NCBI GenBank assembly: GCA_964494505.1 | Contig: CAZBRO010000022.1 | Coordinates: 29,233-93,232 of the forward strand | From: CAIYRG01 sp964494505 | GTDB lineage: Bacteria; Pseudomonadota; Alphaproteobacteria; Micropepsales; Micropepsaceae | Length of the DNA stretch: 64,000 nucleotides | Reading direction: 5' to 3' | Part shown: piece after piece, positions 43,120 through 51,625 of the stretch | How positions within the stretch are numbered: the stretch's first letter is position 1 | Layout: every line of letters begins with the position of its first letter | Position numbers and translations under genes: made by a program | Notes under the pieces: generated by a model | Database searches by the model: none | Seen by the model: the letters and a program-made list of their open reading frames with translations, nothing else | What the model was told of the DNA's origin: nothing

Positions 43120-44112
43120 ATGACGAAACGCTTCGATGTGATGGGGATCGGCAACGCGATTGTCGATGTGATTTTCGCGGCCTCCGACACGTTCCTGCTC
43201 GAGCACGAAATCGCGAAATCGGTGATGACGCTGGTCGACGAATACCGCGCCGGCCGCCTGATCGCGGCGGCGCAGGACACCCGCGAAATCTCCGGCGGTT
43301 CGGCTGCCAATACGCTTGCGGGGCTTGCCTCGTTCGGGGCCGAGGCCGCGTTTGTCGGCAAAGTGAAGGCCGACCGGCTGGGCATGCGTTTCGCCGAAGG
43401 CTTGCGCGACATCGGCGTTCATTTCGGCACCGCCATGGCGGCGGACGGCCCGCCGACGGCCTGCTGCGTGATCGCGGTGACGCCGGACGGCCACCGCAGT
43501 ATGAGCACCTATCTCGGCGCCTGCCGCGAACTGACGCCCGACGACATCGACCCCCATCAGGTGGGTGCGTCATCGGTGCTCTATGTCGAGGGCTATATGT
43601 GGGACGATGGGCGGTCCAAAGCCGCGATCCGCAAGGCCATCGCCGCCGCCAAGGGCGCGGGCCGCAAGGTGGCGTTCACCTGCTCCGATCCGTTCTGTGT
43701 CGGACGCTATCGCGACGAATTCCTGCATCTGATGAAGGAGGACATCGACATCCTCTTCGCCAATGAGGAAGAAGCCAAAGCCTTGTTCGAGGTAGAGACG
43801 TTCGGGCCCGCTCTGCAGGCGGCGCGCGATTGGCGGGGGCTTGCGGTGATGACGCGCTCGGAAAAGGGCTGCGTTGTGGCCGATCCGTCCGGCGGCGTGC
43901 ATGTGCAAGACGCCGAGCCGGTGGAGAAGGTGCTGGACACCACCGGCGCCGGCGACCAGTTCGCGGCGGGATTCCTGTACGGGCTGGCCCAGGGGCGGAG
44001 CTTGCCCCATTGCGCGCGGCTTGGCGCGATTGCGGCAGCCGAAGTGATCGCCCATTACGGTGCACGGCCCGAAGTTTCACTGAAGGATTTGGCGGCAACG
44101 GCGGGGATGTGA
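43120..44112 (+). CDS. PfkB-family carbohydrate/nucleoside kinase
   Basis: 330 aa ribokinase-fold enzyme. SGGSAANTLAGLASFG near residue 58 and the ATP/anion-hole signature DTTGAGDQFAAGFLYG are present. It is closest in pattern to the alphaproteobacterial adenosine-kinase-like branch, but the sugar or nucleoside substrate is not certain. Standing alone in + orientation. Confidence 0.9.
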   Translation: MTKRFDVMGIGNAIVDVIFAASDTFLLEHEIAKSVMTLVDEYRAGRLIAAAQDTREISGGSAANTLAGLASFGAEAAFVGKVKADRLGMRFAEGLRDIGVHFGTAMAADGPPTACCVIAVTPDGHRSMSTYLGACRELTPDDIDPHQVGASSVLYVEGYMWDDGRSKAAIRKAIAAAKGAGRKVAFTCSDPFCVGRYRDEFLHLMKEDIDILFANEEEAKALFEVETFGPALQAARDWRGLAVMTRSEKGCVVADPSGGVHVQDAEPVEKVLDTTGAGDQFAAGFLYGLAQGRSLPHCARLGAIAAAEVIAHYGARPEVSLKDLAATAGM

Positions 44113-44117
44113 ACCCG

Positions 44118-44534
44118 TCACTCCCCGATGATGTGCAGCATCACGGTGCGGCGGTGGGGCGCGTCGCGGTGCTCGAAGACATAGATCGCCTGCCAGACGC
44201 CTAACGCGGGTGCGCCGTCTTCGACTGGAATCGACAGCGACGTCTGCGTCAACGCGGAGCGGATATGGGCGGGCATGTCGTCCGGCCCTTCCGTGGTGTG
44301 ACGGTAACCGGCACCGCGGGGAGCCAACCCGGCAAACGCGTCCTTGAGATCGCACAGCACGTCGGGATCGGCGTTCTCCTGAATCAGCAGTGACGCGGAG
44401 GTGTGCGGTATGAACAGCGTCAGCAGGCCCGAAGCGATGCCCGATTGCGCCACGAAGCGCAGCACCTCATCGGTGATGTCGGTGAATCCGCTCCCGCGCG
44501 TTGCGACGTCCAGCCTGGTTGTCTTCTGCCGCAT
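44118..44534 (-). CDS. YjbQ/UPF0047 family protein
   Basis: 138 aa. Typical features are the FIPHTSASLLIQENADPDV segment and the GTWQ-like ALGVWQAIYVFEHRD near the end. Members have weak thiamine-phosphate synthase activity in other species. It follows the Smr gene by 6 bases. Confidence 0.9.
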   Translation of the reverse strand: MRQKTTRLDVATRGSGFTDITDEVLRFVAQSGIASGLLTLFIPHTSASLLIQENADPDVLCDLKDAFAGLAPRGAGYRHTTEGPDDMPAHIRSALTQTSLSIPVEDGAPALGVWQAIYVFEHRDAPHRRTVMLHIIGE

Positions 44535-44540
44535 GGCGCG

Positions 44541-45038
44541 TCACCGGAAGCGATTGGGTTTGCGCAACATCACGTAGAAGGCGCCCGACCCGCCATGCTT
44601 CGCATGGGCTTCGTTGGCGCCGGTCACAAGCGGCTTCAACTCTGCTTGTCCAAGCCAGAGCGGCAATTGCGACCGCAACACGCCGCCCTTTCCCGTAATC
44701 ACCAGAACCAGTGCCTGGCCCTGTGCTTGCGACCTCACCAGAAACCGTAGCAGCGTCCGATAGGCGCCGTCCTGAGTCATCCCGTGGAGATCGATCCGGG
44801 CTTCGGGTTCGAGCCGCCCGCGCCGCAGATGCGCTTGGGCGTGCCCGCCGATGACGGGCGCCGCCATCTCGTTGAACGCAGGGTCCGCCGGATAGTGCGG
44901 AAGCGTGGCGGTCACGCGGATGCGCTTGGGCGGCTCCCTGACCGGGCGCTCGCGCTTGCGGATGGGCTTGGCATCCTTCAACGCCGAGTGGAACAGCGCC
45001 TCCTCATCGGCGGAAACGTTCAGCTTCCGCGGGTTCAT
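44541..45038 (-). CDS. Smr-domain protein
   Basis: 165 aa. A charged N-terminus precedes the Smr domain with RIDLHGMTQDGAYRTL and VLVITGKGG. Smr domains have nicking or RNA-cleaving activity in some proteins. The ATG overlaps the mltA stop (ATGA), and the order tim44-mltA-smr is common in alphaproteobacteria. Confidence 0.9.
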   Translation of the reverse strand: MNPRKLNVSADEEALFHSALKDAKPIRKRERPVREPPKRIRVTATLPHYPADPAFNEMAAPVIGGHAQAHLRRGRLEPEARIDLHGMTQDGAYRTLLRFLVRSQAQGQALVLVITGKGGVLRSQLPLWLGQAELKPLVTGANEAHAKHGGSGAFYVMLRKPNRFR

Positions 45039-46366
45039 CGGGGCGCTTGGAACGCGGCCCTTGCCCCAAGGCGGTCGGCCAGCTCGTGCGGCAGCAGCAC
45101 CGTCATGCGCCCCGGTTGTTTCATGCGGCCGGCCATCAGGCCCGCCTCCGCGCCATAGCCCCAATAGACGTCGCCCCGGACCACACCCCGGATCGCGCCC
45201 CCCGTGTCCTGGGTCACCAGCAGCGTGTCGAAGGGCTTGTTGCCATAGAAGGTACTGGGATCGGGCGCCGCCGATTCGAGCCAGACGGGCACGCCCAGCG
45301 CATGAACGGAACGGTCCACCGCCATGCTCGCGATTGGCGTCAGCGGCACGCCTTGAGCGCCTACCGCCCCCAATTTGGGGTCGCCGATGGGCTTTTCCGC
45401 AAAAAACACATAGGAGGCGTTGAAATCCATCACCTCCCGGGCTTCCACAGGATGAGTCTGAAGCCATTGCCGGATGGATTGATAGGACAGCTCTTCGCGC
45501 GTGATCTGACCGCGCTCAAGGAGAATCGCCCCGATGGGGGTGTAAGGCTGGCCGTTCTGGGCCGCATAGGCGGCACGTACGACCGTGCCGTCGTCCATCA
45601 CGACGCGGCCCGAGCCTTGGATCTCGAGGAAGAACGCATCCACCGGGTCATCGACATAGAAGAGCGGGGGGCCGGGAATGCCTTCGCGCTCGATGTCGGC
45701 GCGCGCGGGGTAGGGCACGAACCGCATCCCTGCGCCCATCATCAGATTTTCGATCATGTCGGCCATGCGGCCGATATAGGTGTCGCGATAGACACCCATG
45801 TCGCGCCGCACGAGATCGGGCGGCACGCCGTAAAGCGGGGTCTGATAGCGTCCGTGGCGGGTACGGCTGCCCCTCAGCTCCGGCTCGAAATAGCCGGTGA
45901 AAAGGCCCTCGGACGCCGGCTGCGTCAGGCGGTAGGGCACAAAGGACCTCTCGAAAAAGGCGCGCGCAATATCGGGCGAATCGGTGCGCGTGACGGACGC
46001 GAGCCGGCAGGCGTCCTCCCAATCCGTTACCTTTCCCGCATAACCGATGCCGCCCAGTGGCGCATCCGCAGCCCGGTTGAGCATCGCGGTACAGGAGCGG
46101 CGGAAGGCTTCGAGCCCCTTTTCCGGATGGCCGTCACGCCAGCCTTCGAGCGCGCCAAAGGACACTGCTTCGAGGTTGAACAGCGGACCGGCGGGGGCTG
46201 GGGCAGGAGGCGCAGGAGCTGCGGGTGGCGGTTGCGGAAGAGCACGCGGCCTCGGCGGCGGCGTGGGCTCGCTGGCGCAACCCAGAAGGACCAGTGCGCC
46301 GAGCAGGCTCGCAGCACGAAGCAATTTGCGAATCGCCAACACGGTCGAACAAAACCGCAAATACAC
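45035..46366 (-). CDS. mltA: Membrane-bound lytic murein transglycosylase A
   Basis: 443 aa lipoprotein. A signal ending LVLLGC and a Pro-rich linker are followed by the MltA barrel (GLFTGYFEPELRGSRTRHGRYQTP read in pieces) and the 3D domain with catalytic-type Asp in FFLEIQGSGRV and GDVYWGYGAEAG. It cleaves peptidoglycan to anhydro-muropeptides. The GTG start has no clear ribosome site, so the first residues are uncertain. Confidence 0.92.
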   Translation of the reverse strand: MYLRFCSTVLAIRKLLRAASLLGALVLLGCASEPTPPPRPRALPQPPPAAPAPPAPAPAGPLFNLEAVSFGALEGWRDGHPEKGLEAFRRSCTAMLNRAADAPLGGIGYAGKVTDWEDACRLASVTRTDSPDIARAFFERSFVPYRLTQPASEGLFTGYFEPELRGSRTRHGRYQTPLYGVPPDLVRRDMGVYRDTYIGRMADMIENLMMGAGMRFVPYPARADIEREGIPGPPLFYVDDPVDAFFLEIQGSGRVVMDDGTVVRAAYAAQNGQPYTPIGAILLERGQITREELSYQSIRQWLQTHPVEAREVMDFNASYVFFAEKPIGDPKLGAVGAQGVPLTPIASMAVDRSVHALGVPVWLESAAPDPSTFYGNKPFDTLLVTQDTGGAIRGVVRGDVYWGYGAEAGLMAGRMKQPGRMTVLLPHELADRLGARAAFQAPR

Positions 46367-46387
46367 TGATTCGTCTAGCTATTTCGT

Positions 46388-47086
46388 TCAGCTGTGGCTG
46401 GCGGTGCCGACCAGCATCCAGTTGGGATCGCTGGCTCTCGTGTCGCGCGCAAAGGTCCACACCTCGCTGACCTGATGCGGAGTCTTGGCATCGCCCTCGA
46501 TCAGCGCGCCGCTCTCGTCATAGCCCGCGAGCATGATCTCGCTTTCGAACGTGACTGTGACTTCGGCGGTCTGATTCTTCAGTTCGGCGTCCGTGATGCG
46601 CGCCGATTTGAGCGAGAGGAACGTGAAATCCACCCGTTCCTTCTTGCTTTCGCGAGCCTTGATCTCGCGGTCGAAAGTCTCGAACACATCGTCGGAAAGA
46701 AGCGGCCTCAAGACATCGCGCTCGCCATGCGCGAATGCGGTCACGATCATCTCATAGGCCGCTTTCGCGCCGGAGAGGAAGCGATCGGCATCGAAGCCCC
46801 GGTCGGCGAGCTTGATATCGAGAAGGCCGCGCGACAACGGACCGGTAGTGGCGCTTGCAAGGCTTCCCTGCGCCGTCCGCTCGGGCAGACTTACGACATT
46901 GTCCTTTACGGGCGCGGCCACCGTGTTCGGATTTGGGTTGGGCCGGGCGCCGTCGGGGAGCTGGAGACGATCCTCGTGGCTGCGCTCATTGCCGGTGCGG
47001 CGGCCAAGCACCGAATAGAGCCGGAAGGCAATGAACCCCGTCAGCAGCGCCAGGACGATCACATCGAAAAACTGAAAATTGTGCAT
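46388..47086 (-). CDS. Tim44-like domain protein
   Basis: 232 aa. A single N-terminal membrane helix (FFDVIVLALLTGFIAFRLYSVL) precedes a Tim44/MBA1-type domain (FLSGAKAAYEMIVTAFAHGE; VSEVWTFARDTRASDPNWML). In alphaproteobacteria this membrane protein is divergent from secB, as here. Its role in envelope or translocation is not established. Confidence 0.88.
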   Translation of the reverse strand: MHNFQFFDVIVLALLTGFIAFRLYSVLGRRTGNERSHEDRLQLPDGARPNPNPNTVAAPVKDNVVSLPERTAQGSLASATTGPLSRGLLDIKLADRGFDADRFLSGAKAAYEMIVTAFAHGERDVLRPLLSDDVFETFDREIKARESKKERVDFTFLSLKSARITDAELKNQTAEVTVTFESEIMLAGYDESGALIEGDAKTPHQVSEVWTFARDTRASDPNWMLVGTASHS

Positions 47087-47350
47087 GATGGAGTTTTGCC
47101 TGCTCAGCTCTTCCGCGCAAAGGACCGAAGCAAATTTCGTCCCGCTCGGCCTCGCCCTGCCTTAAGGACAACCCTAATCCTTGCGCGTGCGCCGGTCTAG
47201 CGTGCCAGAACGGTCTTTCACCGGGTTCCCTCAAATATGGCTACGGGAACGGTTTTCACCAGAGGCGGGGCGTCCATGCTTGTCACGCTTGCGCGATCCG
47301 TGCTAGCGCCGCACCTCCCGCCCAATCATGCAACTCCGGAACCGACGACT

Positions 47351-47845
47351 ATGGCCGATATGAACGATCCCACCGGCGGCGCTGCCGCCGACGCCACGCC
47401 GCAGATGCCGTCGATTCAGGTCGTCGCGCAGTACATCAAGGACCTGTCCTTCGAGAATCCGTCCATGGGCGTGAACATCCAGCGGCCGCAGATCGATTTC
47501 ACCGTCGACCTTCAGGCGCGCCGGATGCAGGACAACGGGCCCTTCGAAGTCATCATCAAGATGCGGGTTACCGCCGAGCAGGAGGGGCGCACTCTGTTCC
47601 TGCTCGAAATCGCCTATGGCGGGATTTTCGTGCTCGACAAAGTGCCCGAGGAAGTGCTCCAGCCCTTCCTGCTGATCGAGTGCCCGCGGCTGCTCTTCCC
47701 CTATGTGCGGCGCATCGTCTCGGACATGGTCAGCGACGGCGGACTGCCGCCCCTGATGATCGAGCCGATCGATTTCGCGCAGCTTTATCGCACCAAGATG
47801 ATGGAAGCACAGGCTCAGCAGGCCAATCAGCCGCTACCCATGTAG
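47351..47845 (+). CDS. secB: Protein-export chaperone SecB
   Basis: 164 aa tetrameric chaperone delivering preproteins to SecA. IQVVAQYIKDLSFENPSMG, YGGIFVL and CPRLLFPYVRRIVSDMV are conserved. The ATG at 47351 starts the family-length protein. Its end overlaps dnaQ by 12 bases in convergent orientation. Confidence 0.96.
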   Translation: MADMNDPTGGAAADATPQMPSIQVVAQYIKDLSFENPSMGVNIQRPQIDFTVDLQARRMQDNGPFEVIIKMRVTAEQEGRTLFLLEIAYGGIFVLDKVPEEVLQPFLLIECPRLLFPYVRRIVSDMVSDGGLPPLMIEPIDFAQLYRTKMMEAQAQQANQPLPM

Positions 47846-48532
47846 CACGGCACCCCAGTTCCAGATCACGTCGCCCTCGAGGTCGCCGAGGACAAAGCGC
47901 GCATGGGCCTCGCGCTCCTGCGGGGCAATGCGGGGCGGTAGCGGAACGGGCCGCGGCCGTGCGACCCGGATGACGCTCATCCCCGAAGCTGCGCCGTCAC
48001 CCGGCGCCAGCAGCAGACGCGCCTGCCGTCCGCCGACCAGCTCGAGATAAACCTGCGCCAGCAGCTCCGCGTCGATGCGCGCGCCATGCTTCGCGCGCAC
48101 GGAAAGATCGATATTGAAGCGCCGGCACAGCTCGTCCAGCGAATAGCGCGCGCCGGGAAAGCGCCGCTTGGCGAGCGCAATCGTATCTATGCCGCGCGAC
48201 GCCGGCAGAAGGGGACGGTGCGCGCGGGCGAATTCGGCATTCAGGAATTTGATGTCGAATTCCGCGTTGTGAATGACCAGCGGCGAATCCGCCATGAAGG
48301 CAATGAGCTCGTCGGCGATCGATTCGAACAGAGGCGCGTTTTCGAGCTTTTCCAGCGTCAGGCCGTGTACCCGGATGGAATCTTCGGGAATATCGCGTTC
48401 GGGATGGATCAGCCGGTGGAAGAATTTCCCTGTCGGCAGATGATTGTCCAATTCGAGACAGCAGACCTCGATGATCCGGTGGTCGGCCGGATCGAGGCCG
48501 GTGGTTTCCGTGTCGAGGACGATTTCGCGCAT
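47834..48532 (-). CDS. dnaQ: DNA polymerase III epsilon subunit (proofreading)
   Basis: 232 aa. Exo I (IVLDTETTGLDP), Exo II (VIHNAEFDIKFLN) and Exo III (HGARIDAELLAQVY) are intact. It is the last gene of the ppsR-maf-aroE-coaE-dnaQ run leaving the origin. It starts directly after the coaE stop. Confidence 0.95.
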   Translation of the reverse strand: MREIVLDTETTGLDPADHRIIEVCCLELDNHLPTGKFFHRLIHPERDIPEDSIRVHGLTLEKLENAPLFESIADELIAFMADSPLVIHNAEFDIKFLNAEFARAHRPLLPASRGIDTIALAKRRFPGARYSLDELCRRFNIDLSVRAKHGARIDAELLAQVYLELVGGRQARLLLAPGDGAASGMSVIRVARPRPVPLPPRIAPQEREAHARFVLGDLEGDVIWNWGAVLHG

Positions 48533-49159
48533 CTAACCGTTTTGTTGCGCGGCGCGTTTTCGAAGTTCGGCCGCGACTCGCTTTACCTGTTCGAAAGCGT
48601 GCGCCACGCCTTCGCCGGTCTCAATCACGAAATCGGCTTTGCTGCGCTTGTCCACATCCGGCACCTGGCGCGCGTGGATGGCTTCGAGCTTTTCGAGCGT
48701 CATGCCGGGGCGCGCGAGCACACGGGCGCGCTGGACATCGGAAGGAGCGGACACGACCACGACGGCATCGACGCGGCCCTCGCTGCCGGTTTCGAACAGG
48801 AGTGGGATGTCGAGCACGACAATGGAGTCGCCGCGTTGGGCGGCTTCTTCCAGGAATCGGCGCTCGGATTCGCGCACCAAAGGATGGACGATGGCTTCGA
48901 GCTTCCTGAATGCCGCATCATCGCCTGCGAGCATGCGAGCGAGCGCCCCCCGATCCACCCGGCCGTCCTTCAGCGCTCCGGGGAAGGCTTCCCCGATCGG
49001 ACCGGCCGCAGCACCTCCCTTTTCATAGAGCGCATGCACCGCCGCATCGGCATCGTGCACAGGAATGCCAAGCCGCGCGAAGAGCTTGCCGGTTTCGCTC
49101 TTGCCCATGCCGATGGAGCCGGTGAGCCCGGCGACGAATGGCCGTTTGGCCTCAGCCAT
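48533..49159 (-). CDS. coaE: Dephospho-CoA kinase
   Basis: 208 aa, last step of CoA synthesis. The P-loop GLTGSIGMGKSETGKL and VLDIPLLFETG are present. It overlaps the aroE end by 8 bases and abuts dnaQ. Confidence 0.95.
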   Translation of the reverse strand: MAEAKRPFVAGLTGSIGMGKSETGKLFARLGIPVHDADAAVHALYEKGGAAAGPIGEAFPGALKDGRVDRGALARMLAGDDAAFRKLEAIVHPLVRESERRFLEEAAQRGDSIVVLDIPLLFETGSEGRVDAVVVVSAPSDVQRARVLARPGMTLEKLEAIHARQVPDVDKRSKADFVIETGEGVAHAFEQVKRVAAELRKRAAQQNG

Positions 49160-49997
49160 TGCCGAGCGCCTTGGTCAGAATTTCCCGCAAGCCAGGCGTG
49201 ACTTTCGGCGTCACGCCGAACCACAGAGCAAAAGCCGGTGCTGCCTGGTGCATCAGCATCCCAAGCCCGTCCATGGTCGCATGTCCGCGCTCGCGCGCCG
49301 TTTTGAGCAACCTCGTCTCCAGCGGGTTGTAGACGATGTCGGCAACGGCGGCAGTTTGCGGGAGATCATCGAGCGGCAGATCGAGCGGGTCCTTGCCCCG
49401 CATTCCGAGACTCGTGGTGTTGACGAGCAACTCCGCCCCTTCGAAGGCGTTTCCCCAATCGCCCCAATCCCGAACGCCGATGCGGGCCGCAGAGACCAGC
49501 GATGCAGCCAGCGCCTCGGCCCGTTTGCGGGTACGGTTGGCAAGCCGGATTTCCGGTGCGCCGGCGCGCGCCAGCGCCAGCACAACCGCGCGCGCAGCAC
49601 CGCCCGCACCCAGCACCGTGACGGGTCCACGGCTCGCCGCATCCGCACCCAAGCTCTCCGCAAGAGCAGCAGCGAACCCGCGCACATCGGTGTTGTGGCC
49701 GTGGACGGCGTCTCCATCGAGCACCAGCGTGTTCACGGCGCCTGTCGCGCGCGCGTCCTCGTCCAGGCTTGCCGACAGCGCAAAGGCCGCTTCCTTGTGC
49801 GGCACGGTCACATTGGCACCGGCGAACCCCATCAGCGGCATTGCTGCGACGCAGCGCCCGAAATTCTCCGGTGCTATGGGAAGCGCCACATAGGCGCCAG
49901 CAATGCCATGCTCTTTCAGCCAATGGGAATGCATCAACGGCGAGAGTGAATGATGCACCGGCCAGCCGATCACGCCCGCCAGTTTGCCCGCGCTCAT
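49152..49997 (-). CDS. aroE: Shikimate dehydrogenase
   Basis: 281 aa NADP enzyme of the shikimate pathway. VIGWPVHHSLSPLMHSHWL, GANVTVPHKEAAF with catalytic Lys, and the NADP loop GAGGAARAVVLAL are conserved. Start overlaps the maf stop (ATGA). Confidence 0.95.
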   Translation of the reverse strand: MSAGKLAGVIGWPVHHSLSPLMHSHWLKEHGIAGAYVALPIAPENFGRCVAAMPLMGFAGANVTVPHKEAAFALSASLDEDARATGAVNTLVLDGDAVHGHNTDVRGFAAALAESLGADAASRGPVTVLGAGGAARAVVLALARAGAPEIRLANRTRKRAEALAASLVSAARIGVRDWGDWGNAFEGAELLVNTTSLGMRGKDPLDLPLDDLPQTAAVADIVYNPLETRLLKTARERGHATMDGLGMLMHQAAPAFALWFGVTPKVTPGLREILTKALGNG

Positions 49998-50596
49998 GGC
50001 GGCAGCGCCCCGAATTCGCGCAACGCTTCGAGGACTGGGATCAAAGGAAGCCCCCTTATGCTGAAATGCTCGCCTTTCACCGACGAGAAAAGCAGCGCCC
50101 CGCGGCCTTCGATGCGGTAGCAGCCGACCGAGTTAAGAATATCGGGCATTTCCGCGGCGATATATTCCTCCAGGAAGGCATCGGAGAATACCCGCATGGT
50201 CAGCCGCGCGACATCGGTGCGGACCCAAAGCAGCACTCCGTTGCGTGCCAACACAGTAGCGCTGACAAGTTCGTGGTCGCGACCCCTAAGAGCCTCCAGC
50301 GTAGAGCGCGCCTCGGCCACATCCTGTGCCTTGCTGAAGATGCGCTCACCGCACACCAATATTTGATCGGCCCCGAGTACGATGGCATCGGGCTGGCGCT
50401 GGCTTACGGCAAAGGCTTTGGCTTCCGCCAGTGTGTGGGCGATCGTTGCTCCGTCCGCACCTTCCGCAAGCAGCGTTTCCTTGATCGAATCCTCGTCGAG
50501 CTCCGATGAAATACCGGTGAACGGAACACCCGCCGCTTCCAGAATGGAGCGCCTGCTCGTGCTCCCCGAGGCAAGGATGAAGGAATTCGCGCTCAT
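49994..50596 (-). CDS. maf: Maf-family nucleotide pyrophosphatase
   Basis: 200 aa. ILASGSTSRRSIL replaces the more usual SxSPRR signature but keeps the two arginines; VLGADQILV supplies the catalytic Asp. Members hydrolyse modified or non-canonical nucleoside triphosphates. It overlaps ppsR by ATGA. Confidence 0.9.
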   Translation of the reverse strand: MSANSFILASGSTSRRSILEAAGVPFTGISSELDEDSIKETLLAEGADGATIAHTLAEAKAFAVSQRQPDAIVLGADQILVCGERIFSKAQDVAEARSTLEALRGRDHELVSATVLARNGVLLWVRTDVARLTMRVFSDAFLEEYIAAEMPDILNSVGCYRIEGRGALLFSSVKGEHFSIRGLPLIPVLEALREFGALPP

Positions 50597-51411
50597 GAAG
50601 CCGGCTTGCGCTCAGCAAGCAGATTGAGGATGGAAGCCGCCGTTTCCTCGATCGAGCGCCGGGTGACGTCAATGGTCGGCCATTCATAGCGCTCGAACAG
50701 CCGCCGCGCCGAAGCAATTTCGCTCCGGACTGCGTCTTCGTCGATGTAATCGGAACCCTTGGTCTCGCCCATGGTGGTCAACCGCGCCCGCCTGATCTGC
50801 AACAGCCGTTCGGGGCTCAGCCAAAGCCCGACATAAAGCGGCCGCCCCAGAGAGAACAGGCTTTCGGCCACTTCCATTCCCGGCACCAGGGGAATATTGC
50901 CGGCACGAACGCCTCGAATGGCAAGGTAGATGCAGGTTGGCGTCTTGGACGACCGGCTGACACCCACCAGGATCACATCAGCCTCCGAAAGCGCCTGCAC
51001 ATTCTGGCCGTCATCATGCTGAATGGCGAAATTCAGCGCCTCCACCCGTTCGAGGTAGCGCGAATCCATCTCGTGCTGACCCCCAGGACGATGGGTCTCT
51101 TTTGCTCCCAGGAAGTTACCCATGCTTTCGACCGCACGGTCGAGAATCGAGACGCAAGGCACCGTCAGCCTACCGCATTCGGCTTCAAGCATCTGACGGA
51201 GCAAGGGGTTGACCAGCGTAAAGAAAACGATGCCCGGATTGGCGGCAATATGCTCCATGGCACGGTGAAGCTGGCGCTCGCTGCGCACGAGCGAATAAAT
51301 ATGCTCCCGCGCCATGACCCCTTCGAATTGTGCACAGACAGCCTTGGCAACGGTGTTAAGCGTTTCACCCGTGGCGTCCGAAATCAGGTGTAAATGATAT
51401 TCACGAACCAT
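50593..51411 (-). CDS. ppsR: Pyruvate, phosphate dikinase/PEP synthase regulatory kinase-pyrophosphorylase
   Basis: 272 aa, DUF299 family. The N-terminal HLISDATGETLNTVAKA, the P-loop GVSRSSKTPTCIYLA and C-terminal AVRSEIASARRLF are typical. It both phosphorylates and dephosphorylates its dikinase target. Its homologue lies next to the replication origin opposite hemE in Caulobacter-type chromosomes, the same layout as here. Confidence 0.93.
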   Translation of the reverse strand: MVREYHLHLISDATGETLNTVAKAVCAQFEGVMAREHIYSLVRSERQLHRAMEHIAANPGIVFFTLVNPLLRQMLEAECGRLTVPCVSILDRAVESMGNFLGAKETHRPGGQHEMDSRYLERVEALNFAIQHDDGQNVQALSEADVILVGVSRSSKTPTCIYLAIRGVRAGNIPLVPGMEVAESLFSLGRPLYVGLWLSPERLLQIRRARLTTMGETKGSDYIDEDAVRSEIASARRLFERYEWPTIDVTRRSIEETAASILNLLAERKPAS

Positions 51412-51625
51412 GATTCATCCCGAATTCACCCACACCCCCACTCGCTTTTGCCGAGTCTCCCGGCATAGGCTTGGATGATTCCCGCTCTATCCCCAATCCT
51501 GGACGACAACCAAACCTTGCGAAAACCGCAGCCGGCGGCGTAATTGGGCCTCCGAGACGACAATTCTCCACAGTTTACCGCCACAACACCACCATCATCA
51601 CAAGACTTAAGAATTGATTAAGAAC
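51412..51625. other. Putative chromosomal replication origin (oriC)
   Basis: A 214-base gap between divergent ppsR and hemE. It contains GANTC methylation-type sites at 51412, 51453 and 51477, a near-consensus DnaA box TTCTCCACA (51564-51572, one mismatch to TTATCCACA), a weaker CTATCCCCA-like site around 51486-51495, a more A/T-rich right half, and a full CtrA-type site at 51607-51621. In Caulobacter the origin lies in this exact gene context. DnaA-box support is modest, so part of the origin may extend into flanking genes. Confidence 0.72.
51607..51621. promoter_or_regulatory. CtrA-type binding site TTAA-N7-TTAA
   Basis: TTAA-GAATTGA-TTAA, a perfect match to the full CtrA box, ends 4 bases before the hemE ATG. 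In Caulobacter CtrA represses origin firing and the hemE-side promoter; the same control is inferred here. Confidence 0.75.
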
